Source: Cokeromyces recurvatus
Lineage: Eukaryota; Mucoromycota; Mucoromycetes; Mucorales; Mucoraceae
DNA: 64,000 nucleotides
NCBI RefSeq assembly: GCF_025118155.1
Contig: NW_026251434.1
Coordinates: 1-64,000 of the forward strand
Reading direction: 5' to 3'
A program made the position numbers and the translations under genes. The notes beneath the pieces were generated by a model that did not search any database, had not been told where the DNA came from, and worked only from the letters and a program-made list of their open reading frames with translations. Below, one piece after another: positions 1 through 11,600 of the stretch (position 1 is the first letter of the stretch; each line of letters opens with the position of its first letter).

Positions 1-249
1 CCCCTTTAAATAAGGGCGATCAACTTTCTTCGAAAAATGATTAACAGGGGAGGACGAACCAACGCTAGGTGGGGGTGTTCCGAATCCGTCACCAGGCTTA
101 TTGTGAGGAAGTCGTTTGAAAGGGCCTGCTGATGAGCTCGAGGCCTTTGACGATCCTCCAGAAATGGCTTGTACCCATGTTTTTTTTAGGTGTTTAAAGT
201 GTAGCGGACCTTGAAAGGTGCTATTGTGATCTTTAGGAGAGGAAGCCAT
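1..249 (-). CDS. Partial ORF of unknown function, runs off left edge
   Basis: An open frame begins at an ATG (249..247) and stays open for 83 codons to the window edge, so the C-terminus is missing. The peptide is rich in Ser, Gly, Pro and Lys (a run of serines near residue 37, then TPPPSVGSSSP), looks disordered and basic, and has no recognisable domain. The stretch is clearly richer in GC than the surrounding DNA. It could be the start of a retrotransposon ORF1 or gag-like protein, given the transposon-rich neighbourhood, but nothing proves it. The start is simply the first ATG. Confidence 0.35.
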   Translation of the reverse strand, partial: MASSPKDHNSTFQGPLHFKHLKKTWVQAISGGSSKASSSSAGPFKRLPHNKPGDGFGTPPPSVGSSSPVNHFSKKVDRPYLKG

Positions 250-559
250 GTAATATATTAGAGAGCCAGTCCCATAAAAGAAAATTGCATTTTTCAACGT
301 CCGACGGCGGTATATGGGGAAGGTTCCTCTTTGTAGTGTAATCACGTGACATCTCGGCCAATACTATCATTTTTACCAATTTTGAAAGTACGATAGCGGA
401 GTTCGAACCGGTTATGAAATATGATGTTCAAACTCCGCACCACATGGACTTTATGTGCTTCATTTATTTCCGATGCATAATTAGGAAAAAGTGATAAACA
501 TTTAATTCTTTGTAAATTAACGGGCACCTTTCAAATTTGAAGCTTTATTTTCATTTAAA
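250..559. other. Intergenic stretch, no gene seen
   Basis: About 310 bases between the edge ORF and copy A. A minus-strand frame at 342-527 (61 codons) has no recognisable domain, and I do not call it. The sequence is mixed in composition, with a GC-richer half next to the edge ORF that may be its 5' untranslated region. Confidence 0.4.
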
Positions 560-3258
560 ATGCTGAAACAAATCATTGAAGAAGGTAGATTATGAAAACA
601 TTAACTGGAATTAAAATATATTATATTTGTGTATATCTATATATCTATATATCTATATAATGAAAGAAATAAAGTTTCTTTCTTAACTTGTTTTCTTCTC
701 GTAGTTGAAGTAAACGTACCAATAAACATTATGAATCTATTGCCATCAAAAGAATGGTCAAATATGAGAATGCTTGAAGAGCTCAGTTCAAATTATCATT
801 TTGCCGGAGTTGATACAACAAAGGACAAAATCAAGAAAGTTTTATCAATTTTCTGGAATGAAAAGATGAATTGTTCTGACACATGCAATACTTCAAAAGA
901 AAGAGCAAAGGCAATGGTAAGCACTGTTAAACTCGTTATCGACTCAAATCCTGCTTTATCAATATTAATTCGAATATCAAAAAGGTAACTTTTTTGATAC
1001 ATTTGTGTTTAACTTTTATACGATAATATTAAAAATATCCTTCTTTTTTTTTGTAGCAATCAAAAGAAATACTGAAAAAGAGCCCAGTGCAAATAGCGTA
1101 TCAAGAGTTCCTCCAACCTGAAGATAATCAAAATGATGACATCAATAAAAATGAAAACTATTCAAATAATAGTAATTCTAATGTTGCAGGATTACCAAAA
1201 TCAAAGAAAAGAAAACGCATCAGAACTACAGATCTGCGTGCTGCTGGTTGGGAGAACAAAGTTAGGATATTAAATGAATACTTGTAAGTAAAAAAAATAA
1301 ATAAACAAATAAAAAAAAAATACATATTCATGTTAATCATTATCATGCTAGTGGTACGAAAAGTGTTTTAAATCTAACGAAATCATCAATCATACCCAAA
1401 CGTCTGAAGTCTTCGGTTGATGACATTTGTAAGCACTATCGCCTAGTATTGCCCACACTGTTGAAGAATAAAGAATATAGAGCTTTAAAATATATTAGTA
1501 AATGTCATACAAAAGAAGATCTATACCAATCTGTTAAGGAAATTGATCCTTTTTGTGATGAGTCTGAACTTCCCTTCATAAAATTAGCTATACAAAAGCT
1601 GTAGGTATTACGAATGTATTAGTAAAGGTTTAAAAATACTAATGAAGCTTTAATTTTTTTGGATATCAGATGCTACCTATGGCACCATAATATATTAAAA
1701 GGTGACCATAACGAAGATTGGTACCGAGTAAATGTTTACGGTGACCTGTTTGATCTTATTTTCTGTGGACAAACAGGCTATGAAACTAAAAGGTATAAAG
1801 TAATAACATTAAATAAAGAATAAGCAAATACTTATCATTATTTTTATTAGGGCGGAGTGTCATTCTCATATCGTAAAATCACTAAGGGCAATGGTGTTAT
1901 AGAACAAGCTCTGGATATAATCATGAGTAATATTATAATAGATGAATTACATAATACAGGATAAAATATAAGCCTGAATATGAAATAAAACTCTGTATAT
2001 AACATCTTGTAAATAATATAAAACTTATTGACATCCAATTGTCTAGATGTATCAATTATAAGACATCGTATCATTTCTAAATATTTATTTTTATAACCTT
2101 GATAAAGGATTCAGGTCGTCTTTGATCCAATAAAATAAAACATAAAAGATATCAGGAACATATACTCAGATTAAACAATAAATTTTTTATTTAAAACTTG
2201 ATCAGATCATTATAACACCCAATAGATAATCCATAGATCAGTCTCTTGAATCAACAAGACGTATATCCGAATACTAATACTGTTTCATGACTCATGTTCT
2301 TTGGCGGTTATTTTTATTTCTTTGATTCAGGATTCATTAATATAAATACAAGCAGTTGTTTAGACACAAAATAATCTTGAACTTCTTTCTTTAGCTTTTC
2401 TTTTAACTTTATTTATTGAATAAAAAACAGTCTCAAACTATACTTCCTTTTGTTCCCTTTCTCTCTTTTTATTTTGTCTTTTATCTTTTATTTACCTTCC
2501 ATCACAAATGGGCTTGCTAGATTCGGACACAAAGAATGTCAGACTAGATTTTATATTTTCGCATAACGGTGGCTTGAACGATGCATTTTACTGTGAGGAT
2601 AAACCAAACTCAAACACTTCTCAAGATAGAGAAAAGACCAAGAACTTAAGAGAACAAGCATTGACTTTTTGGATGTCTCTCTTACCTTACGAAGAATGCA
2701 TTAAATATATCACAGCCGTAACCTGCCAATTTAATAAGCTCAAACTGCAAATTATCGGTACAAAGCTTATTGCAGGTGTAATACTTCACTCAGTCTTGAA
2801 AGTAGTCAGAATTCCAAATACTGATCAAGAAGGAACTTCAGTTGCTGAATATTTAGCTGCCGTTATATCATTAGTGGTATGAACTTTTATACTGAATCTA
2901 TTTCTTGAATATAATTTCTCATGTATTATTTGTATTTTAATTATAGAGAATAGTAATTCAAAACTTTGAAATAATTAGGCTAATTACTGACATAGCTAAA
3001 GAAGACGATTTAGTCTTCCTTTCTTCTACCCTGACTCCTGATACATGTTATCGAGAAGATTCGCCATACTCACAAAGCTCACAAAGCTCAAGCTCAAGCT
3101 CAAGCTTATTATCTCAAGATTGGGAGACCGGGGAGAGGAAAATCCGAATAATGCAAAAAATTGATGCTGCCATTACTGATTTTAATGAAAACAATGAATA
3201 TTTGACTTATTCCTGGGAAGATATTGTCTATCTTCAGGATAATAATACTTCTGTATAA
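560..3258 (+). pseudogene. Copy A of an unrecognised seven-exon repeat family, broken by a solo LTR and a frameshift
   Basis: Exons inferred by comparison with copy B: 560-584, 705-984, 1057-1283, 1352-1600, 1670-1792, 1851-1894 plus 2512-2876 (one exon split by an LTR), and 2947-3258. All introns have GT..AG ends and sit at the same positions as in copy B. Once the LTR and one copy of its target duplication are removed, exon 6 is 409 nt, exactly as in copy B. Exon 2 is 280 nt against 281 in B, a one-base loss near 965 that shifts the frame before exon 3. The intact copy would encode about 530 residues. The middle part contains a conserved Arg-Leu-Asp-Phe-Ile block followed by CEDKP, a spacing that recalls the D...ExK pattern of PD-(D/E)XK nucleases. 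The last exon is Ser-rich and ends near WEDIVY. I do not recognise a named family. Two independent lesions make this copy non-functional. Confidence 0.7.
1895..2506. mobile_element. Solo LTR inserted in exon 6 of copy A
   Basis: A 612-bp insertion starts TGTTATAGAA and ends CCATCACA (TG..CA ends). It is flanked by a perfect 5-bp duplication AATGG (1890-1894 and 2507-2511). Removing the insertion and one AATGG restores the exon length of the related gene at 17.8-18.3 kb. No internal retrotransposon sequence remains, so this is a solo LTR left by LTR-LTR recombination. Its right two thirds (from the CCTTGATAAAGG block near 2098) match, in reverse orientation, the sequence at 21177-21582. Confidence 0.9.
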
Positions 3259-4140
3259 TTGTTCTATTTTTTATTTTTATGTCTATTACCATTGCTTAAA
3301 TAAATGCTTACATATATTATCAGTAGCTAGTTTTTTTTTCTTTTATTTTTGAATCTACTTTCATCCACAAAAATGCATTTTCTTTTGTAAACAATGTTAT
3401 TTTCCATAACGTATTCAACAAAATGCTTTCGTTGATCTTTGGTATTCTCAACATTTTGGGCTGCGATCTTGGGTATAGTCCAAGGGAGTGAGTGTAAACG
3501 CCATTTTTTTTGTTATATGGCGATAGACAGTGAACTCATTAATTGATAGGCCATTGGAATTTATACAAAGGCGTTCTATAACATTTTTTACAATACAAGT
3601 AAGGTGCTCTTACTTCTGTGATCCTAACGTTGTTTGACTATAAATATGCTAGCTTATATCTTGTTGCTCCTCTATTTACTTTCTGTTGTTTATTGAATCT
3701 GTAAACCATGTCATTTTCATTATCAGTTTCTTTAGCAAACTTAGAAAGTTTATCATTTTCGTTTTGTATTAAAGGAATGAATTGAACAACCTATGATAGT
3801 TTGTATTTAGTTGGTATGCAAACCATTTTAGATAATGGGATTACGTCTAAATCAAATTCTTCCATAGCACTATTGTAGCTAAAAGTTTGTCGTCTCCTTC
3901 TTCATCAGACATTATACAAGCATCAGAAATATTCTCTAAATGGTACAATGTTTTGAAAGTCACCGTACCCCCCTTACATCATGTTTTGGTTGGTATCTAG
4001 GCTTTTGATCATCAATTCTATTGCTAATAAATTCATCAGAAGGGAGGTAGTGATAGAAGGTAGTTATTCTTATTGCAACTAAATCAAAGTATGTACATTT
4101 TTTATAATAAATCAAAAAGAAAATCGAACAAAGTAGTTGT
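3259..4140. other. AT-rich stretch without a gene
   Basis: Between copy A and a dead transposase. Homopolymer runs and AT-rich sequence only. I see no open frame or family similarity, though it may include decayed transposon ends. Confidence 0.4.
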
Positions 4141-5116
4141 ATGAAAAGTGTATAAAATTAAATTGGTTTGCGATTCAAATAATCTTCCCATTTTAACAAA
4201 ACATTTGCCAAATCATTGTAAACCACTTAAAAAAACTTTATTGTAAGCATCTTTAATTCTGGAAGTTAAAGTTTCTTCATTTAAAAGAGCCTCTCTCTTA
4301 AGTTTGCTCTTATCCACTGACCAAAATTCTTCGATGGAATTCAATTCAGGAGAGTAAGGCGAAAGATAAGCACAACCATAGTCACGGCCTTCAGTATATT
4401 TTTTACTATTCAATATGTTTCTGAATAGATGCATTATCTACTACAATACAATGACCTTTAAACTCCTCACGCTGATCCATAATATCTAAATTATGTACTA
4501 TAAAATTGAACTAATTACTCGTTGTTGTGTTTGCTTCTTGCAAAGTACCATTTGTAATTTTTCTTTTCTTTTGTTAATCAAGTATCCCTAGACCATCTCA
4601 CCCTCATATTAATTACGCTATAAGGAGATATAACACCTAAAATAGTTGTGGTTTTCGTTCTTGTTGTAGGCACTTGAATAACAACACGTTCACCTTTTCT
4701 TGACTAAGCAAAGCTACGATTCAAATTGATACGAAATACAGATTCATCGATGAAAATACAGTTACTGGTATAATCATATCAATTTTTTGGTATTTACGTA
4801 TCCGATTATAGCCCTTTTCAAATTACCAGGACTGTTTCTTTCAATAGAATGAAAATGAGTTTTCATGAAGCTTAAGACACATTTCTTTGGTATAGTGCAG
4901 TTTTGCTTATTTGTAAGCCCATAAATTGACTGGTAAGAGCATCTATCATATCGTCTAAAACCATAGAATGATTTCGATCAACGAAGTTCTTAAGAAACAC
5001 CTCATGATCCTCAGTCAACAATGGATGTCTTTCCCTACCTGGCTGCCTTTTGAAAGTGTCTTTAGAATCTTGTGCATCCTTTTTTACCCAAGCAGAAGCT
5101 GTGCTAGAAGGTGCAT

Positions 5117-5120
<4 letters not shown>
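4140..5120 (-). pseudogene. Dead Tc1/mariner-like (DDE_3) transposase
   Basis: Read on the minus strand from about 5120 to 4140, several frames contain pieces that match, in order, the intact transposase at 36014-37330: a linker/helix-turn-helix C-part (LLTEDHEVFLKNFVD, then LTSQFMGLQISKTAL), a first-Asp block (FIDESVFRINLNRSFA followed by a stop), a strand with TKTTTILGVIS, a VVDNAS-type second-Asp block, and the Glu block SPYSPELNSIEEFWS. Stops and frameshifts separate the pieces. The N-terminal part stops at a poly(T) tract at 5121-5158. It is a relic of the same superfamily as the intact element but is diverged from it, so it was not recently derived from that copy. Confidence 0.8.

Positions 5121-5158
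<38 letters not shown>
5121..5158. repeat. Poly(T) tract, 38 nt
   Basis: An uninterrupted T run at the broken N-terminal side of the dead transposase. It is one of several A/T homopolymers over 35 nt in this window. Confidence 0.95.
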
Positions 5159-5159
<1 letters not shown>

Positions 5160-5299
5160 ACTAAGAAACTTGTACCACCTGTCAAAGAAATTAAATGGTC
5201 AAAATTTACTTCATTATTATGTCATCTTTTCTTTTAAAACAAAATATTAATAAATTTAAACGTCAATAATTTTGCGTACTTGTTATTCATTCCATCAAC

Positions 5300-7542
5300 A
5301 TGACAAGCATCAATGGGTTTAATGCCACTATTAACAACAATAAGAAAAGAGTTTTTTGTGATTGTTCCTCATATACTAAAGATAGCCAGAAATACATTAC
5401 GATCTTCCACAAACATAAGCATCAAAATATAAACATTCTTAAAGGTATTCAAATTAAAGCATGTAATTTAAAAGATTTTTTTTTTTTGTGTTGACACTTT
5501 AATCTGAATGTTATTCAATTGTATTTAGTCCAAATCCTCAAGTTTATGGCTATTGCTGACAACAAAGCTGGTATGTTTTTTATACACTTTTCGTAGTTAC
5601 TAATATTTATGCATTATTTTTATTTATTTATTTTTATTTTATTTTTTTTTTATACATATTCTAAAAATTTCAAAGATAACAAAGAAGGTATAATAAATAA
5701 TAATTTATTCAAAATTATACAAATATATATTAACATAAACATTTTAATTCAGATCCTTTCATTCGTATTATGGATGATACAGCTTTTCCCAAGGATGAAG
5801 GGACTTTTATTCTTTTCATGATGATAACCATGTTGTATGGCAAGCAACAGATTACTGAAGAAGGAGTGGAGGCGTTAATGGGGTTCTTGAATCAAGCTTT
5901 GGAGCTCTTTGGAATATTGTACCGTTTTCCTAAGACTGCAAAAACATTCTTTACTTGGTCCAAGTTGAATAACTTTTGTTGTGCTGGTTTTCGACAATTT
6001 GCAGCTTGTGAGAAGTGCGATTCTCTCCATCCTTTTCACACTGAACAGCAAAAACAAGAGGTGTACAGAAAAAAGAAGTGCAATACAACCGAAACACCTT
6101 TTGTTAATTCACCTATCTGTCGTGCTAATTTGTTACTTGATAATTGTTTAAGACCAGCAAAATCCTTCTACTATAACTCAATTATCAGTACTCTTAGCAG
6201 CTTCTTTCTTCGTGACAGATTTGTTGAACAGATTACCAAATGGAAGTCAAGAAAAACCGTACCTGGGCATTTGTTCAATATATATGATGGCCGCATCTGG
6301 AATCAGTTCAAGTTAGATAATTCGGATGATGCAGCTTTTGTAAATTCCTCAGATTACAATTTAATGCTGACATTAAACGTAGACTGGTTCCAGTTGTACT
6401 CCTACTCTCAATATTCATGCGGGGCTATCTATATAACGATACAAAATCTTCCACGAGAGGTGAGAAACTTGAAGGATAATGTCGTTCTGGTTGGTTTGAT
6501 TCCTGGTCCAAGCGAACCCTCCACATACAAGATGAACCATTATTTAGATCCTCTTGTCGACGACCTTCTATTGTTACAAAATGGTGTAGAAATGCAGACC
6601 AGAAGTAATGGCAAGCAAGTTGTTAAGGCTGCTCTGACACCTGTTGCTTCTGATTTGCCAGCACAGAGGAAATGCCTAGGTCTTGCTGCTCATTCTGCTG
6701 CATTTGCTTGCCACAAATGCAATTACGCCTTCAAGGAGCTTCCTTCCAACCCATTTAAGCAAGATTTTACTAACTTTGATGACGATGAATGGGCGCTTCG
6801 ATCGAATTCTACTCATAGGGCAAATGCGTATAAGTGGAAGTCCGCATCCACTTCGACTGAGGCGAAAAAGTTGGTGAAAGCTAATGGTACTCGTTGGAGC
6901 TCGCTCCTTCGTTTATCTTATTTTGATCCAATCCGATTTGCACCTATTGATGTTATGCACAACTGTTACCTTGGTGTTGCTAAGCGTATGATGCTGTCTG
7001 CTTGGAGAGGTGAAGGTGGCCCTGTTAGTAGTAATGAAGAACCCCGAATTACGAAGCAGGAGCTTAACGAAATGGCAAGCAGTATGGAAGGATTAACGTT
7101 GCCATATGGTTATGACATTGGTGCGTTAAAAAGGGAGATAACCGCTGGTGATGGGTTTAGCAACATGAAGGCAGACGAATGGAGGGTGTTCATCTTGGCT
7201 CTGTCACCTTTCCTTTTGTCAATGAGGTTAAATGCACGCTTACTGGTACACTGGATGCTTTTTGTGGAAGCCAATAAGTATCTAGGAAGCGCTTGTATTT
7301 CTTTAGAAGAAGTTGACACTATGCATACTTTATTAAAACAATTTTTACAAGAATTCAAGTATGTATATCAAGACCAGGGGCTTCTTACAATTAACAGCCA
7401 TAACTTGCTTCACATCAAGAATGGTATATTAGACTATGGACCAGCAATGTCACACTGGCTCTTTAACTTTGAACGTTATAATTCTGATCTAAAAGCATTT
7501 AATGTTAATAAAAATAAAATAAAATCTGAAATGTTTTATTAA
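5300..7542 (+). CDS. CACTA/EnSpm-type (tnp2 family) transposase
   Basis: Exons 5300-5444, 5529-5570 and 5753-7542 join in frame to give about 658 residues. Residues near 20 hold a CDC motif, as expected of the Cys-containing N-terminal region of this family. The core has the hallmark strand VDWFQLYSYSQYSCGAIY with NLPREVRNLKDNVVLVGLIP (roughly 270-320), then a CHKCNYAF zinc-like pair, DVMHNCYLGVAKRM, and near the end the FERYN block. These are signatures of tnp2 transposases of CACTA elements. The frame ends at FNVNKNKIKSEMFY shortly after FERYN, where homologues usually continue, so the C-terminus is probably truncated, or a last intron was missed. I could not find matching CACT(A/G) terminal repeats by eye. 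Codon use is balanced and the 1.8-kb exon has no stop, so the copy may be young. Confidence 0.82.
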
Positions 7543-8615
7543 TTCATATATTACATGTAATCTATTTTTGTTCGAATATCTGTAGAATTCGCCTGGTTGT
7601 TGAGTTTTGATTTAGTTCACCTTCATGCATATACTTCATAACTTGTCACTTCAATAAAGAATAACGTTTATGTTTGATTACTTATTATCACTTAATTTAT
7701 TTTCATTATTTAATTGATCAGATATAATGATCTAGATCTGATGTAAATTTGCAATTAATGGTGAAAGATAGTGTATAAATTACAAAGACATTTAAGACCT
7801 TTGAGGCCTTTTGAATCTTCGTTAACTATATAGTAGGATATTGTACTAAAAATAAAAAGACCCCTTCAGATTGTGGTGATAAAGTTTGTGTAGCTTTGCT
7901 TATCTAATTTTATCTGCTTTGTCTATTTTATCCTTCGCTATTACCTTGGTACAAGTTGATAGACATAACAACAAAATAACACTTCAGCAAATTTAATTAA
8001 CATATCTCTTAAGTACAGCATGTTAATTTTTATATTTTTTTTTTCAAGGTTGCAAACTGTAAAGTCAAAGGGTGCAAAACAAATTTCAATAGCTGTCAAA
8101 TATTTGGGGGAAAAAAAAGCGATTAAATATCATGATCGAATTTTGTTAAATATACAACCTTATACATTGTCTTGTATTTTATCCTTTATTATGCGTATTA
8201 TTTAGGCTCTGCTCTATATCAATAACTTCTTTAATTTCCTTTGAAGCAATGAATGTATTTTTTCAGTCTTAGAAATTACAGAATAATTTGGAAATTTACT
8301 GAATACTGAATGTACACAAAAGTGAATTGTAGTTTTCAACGTTGCATATATTCTATACTCCGTAGGTCTTGTTCGTTATAGCGATAATCGAAACAAATAT
8401 AAAGTAATTTGACCATATGCCCCTTTTTCCTAATAAGCTTGGCAATCATTTTCCTGGTACATCATTCGAATTACAATAACCTTTTCAAACATATATATGT
8501 ATATGTATAATAAAGAATATAAATATTATAATTCTAATTTGAAAGTGAAGAATGAAAAAAAAAAAAGGGAAATCCCCTCTATTCATTTTATTTGTGTTTA
8601 TTAAATTAACTATGA
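7543..8615. other. AT-rich intergenic stretch
   Basis: It separates the CACTA gene from the 3' end of the ABC transporter. A 61-codon plus frame at 8020-8205 has no ATG-led conserved content and is not called. The last 100 bases presumably include the transporter's 3' untranslated region on the minus strand. Confidence 0.4.
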
Positions 8616-11600
8616 TTAATTACTTTTATTATAATATTTAGCTTTAGCCAGTTGCAAAAGTTCTTGGTACTCTCCACTACGCTCACACATTTGCTTGAAA
8701 ATAGAACCCTCTCTTGTCATTAGTGTATAGGGTGTATCAAATTCCATAACTCTTCCTTGATCTAAAACTAAAATACGGTCATAGTCTATCACAGTACGGA
8801 TACGGTGTGCAATGCACAATAAAGTTGAATCTACAAACTCTTTACGAATCGTTTCTTGAATTGCATAATCAGTGTCAAAATCAACGGATGAAGTTGCCTC
8901 ATCTAAAATGATCAATGATGTCTTTTTCACAAGTGCTCTAGCTAATGCAATTAACTGGCGTTGACCTTGTGACCAGTTGTTTCCATTTTCAGTTACTGGA
9001 GAATCCAAAGTGATTGTTGTCGTTGCTTCTAGGTGAGATGAAGTATCCTTGGAGTCAGCATGATCAATTAAATGAGACCGTTTCAAGGCAGCCCAAAGTG
9101 TAGCATCATCATATTGTCCAAAGGGATCCAAGTTACTACGTAACGTGCCTGAAAACAAAACTGGATCCTGAGGTATGATCGTTAGACGTGATCTCAAATC
9201 ATGTAACCCAATACTATGAATATCTACACCGTCAATCCATATATGACCAGAGGTAGGTTCCATAAAACGAAACAAGGACATGGCCAAGGTTGACTTCCCT
9301 GACCCTGTTCGTCCTACGATACCAATCTTTTCACGAGCTTTAGTTTCAAATGAGACATGACGCAAGACAGCAGGCGTATCAGATGCATATTGCATGACAA
9401 GGTCATCTACCTTGACTATACCTCGCTCTGGCCATGAAATATGAGGTGCTGTTTCCTCTATATGTGTCTCCGGTTCTTCTTCAATGTCTAAATACTCATG
9501 AATACGCTCAATTGCATTCATATTCATCTCATTCATAGCATACATACGAACGATCCAAAGAACATGATGTGTAAACGTCAGGGCATAACTCAATGATAAA
9601 CCGGCCAAGCCTGGATCAATCCAATTTCTAGAACTTATCAAGACAGCACCTGTACAGAAACCAACAAAGGCACCCAGGATGTCTACACGACAATGAAGCC
9701 AACGGTTTGTCGCCCACATCCAGAGGAAGGGTCGATTGTTGGCATCAATACGTTTGTGGTTTTCTTCAATAAACCGCTTTTGACAACCAAAGGCTCGGAT
9801 AGTAGCGATGCCTATATTTGTTTCATTGAATTGAACGTAGATAGGACTACGTGAGACTGAATTAAGACGCTTCATATCACGCGATGTCTTTAGATAATAA
9901 GCACCAATGGATTTAAACATTAGAGCAATAAAAATACCTGGAATAATAAAGGCAGGCGTAATAATAGAAATTAAAAAGACAACATAAACTGTTGCCACAA
10001 TCGAATATAATAGGAAGGAAAGGGATGGGGCAACAGCTTGATCTATTGTCTCAAGATCAGAAGAAAATCGATTTACAATACGGCCGATAGGTGTTGTGTC
10101 AAAGAAGCGAATCTTAGCTCGAAGTATGCGATCAAGAAGCTGAGAGTGAATTCGATGAGAGGCTTTTATGGATCCAAGGAAAAGCACAAGAGATCTGACG
10201 GTGGTTAAGGCTAAAGAAAGCATACCAATCAAAAAGTAAATACCAAGATAATAACCAACATGAATGGAAGTAGCAGGATTTTCATCGGTAATTTCTTGAG
10301 CAGTAACTAAAGTTTTCATGGGAGAAAGTTGTAGCAAGAAGGGTTGCTTATTAAAATAATGCAGTATATCCCATAACAAACCACTACGAAGACTCGTACT
10401 ACCAGCAGCAATAGTGGTAGTAGTAGAAATAGTAGTATAGCTCATTAAAGTTGTTAAAAAGCCGTCTTTACTGACTTGTAAACTGTCCATAACGTAATTA
10501 TTCATTTTATCATAAGCAGCAGACCACACTCGAATCCAATAATCCTGTCCCAATACAGACGCCTGAGCAAGGCAAAAGAGAAGCAGAACAGAAATCCAAA
10601 AGAAAAACCCACCAGAGGCATAATAGTACGTACCATAAACGCTCCATTTAACACTGCCCTCAGCTCGAATTTCATCTTGAACAAGCTTTCCTCCACCTTC
10701 TACCTTATTCTTTGTAGATGTTACTTTTGTAGGAACATTTGGAATGGGTCCCTCTAAAACCAATTCTTCATTTGCATCAGTGTTTTCCATCCAACTTTCT
10801 TCAGAGAGCTCTTCACTAAGCACACCTGACTTGATAACATCTAATGGCATACCTGCGGCTGCTACTGATCCTGATTCATCTAAAGCAACCACATAACCTG
10901 CACCACGAATACAAAGACCAACATGATGTGTAACAAGAATGACAGTACGATTTCTCATATATTCACCTAATAAACAATACTGATAGAGATGCTTTGCTGT
11001 ATGAGCATCTACAGCACTTAGACAATCATCTAAAATAACTATTTCTGCTTGTGAATATACAGCTCTTGCGATGGCAACTCTAAGGTATACAAAAAAAAAA
11101 AAAGAGAGAGAGAGAGAGGGGGGGATTCAAATCATGAATATATTTCCTTTTATATACAAATAATACATATTTTTACCTCTGTTTTTGTCCACCACTTAAA
11201 GTAATTCCCTTTTCTCCAACTTCTGTAGCATCACCAAATTCCAAAATGTCAAGATCTCTTGTTAAAGCAGTCATATATAAAACTTTTTCGTATCTTTCTT
11301 CATCATATGGAAGACCAAACAAAATATTATCCCTGATACTACAATTTTGAAGCCAGGCAGTCTGAGCAACATACGCAATACCAGATACAGCGCCACCACC
11401 ACCATTATTACCGTTATTAGATTGTTTACGAGGTAAAATAGCTTGTCCAGACAAGCAATATGTTTCGCCCAATAAACTAGCTAACATGGTCGTTTTACCA
11501 GAACCTGTAGGACCACAGATAATTGATAATTGATTCAAAGGAAAAGAAATATTCAAGTTCTTGAGATGAGGTACAACAGTACCATCTAAGGATGTGTTAT

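Noticed and set aside
8020..8205. 61-codon plus-strand frame
   Set aside because: Start-codon context is a poly(T) region, no homology recognised, nothing resembling splice-linked exons around it.
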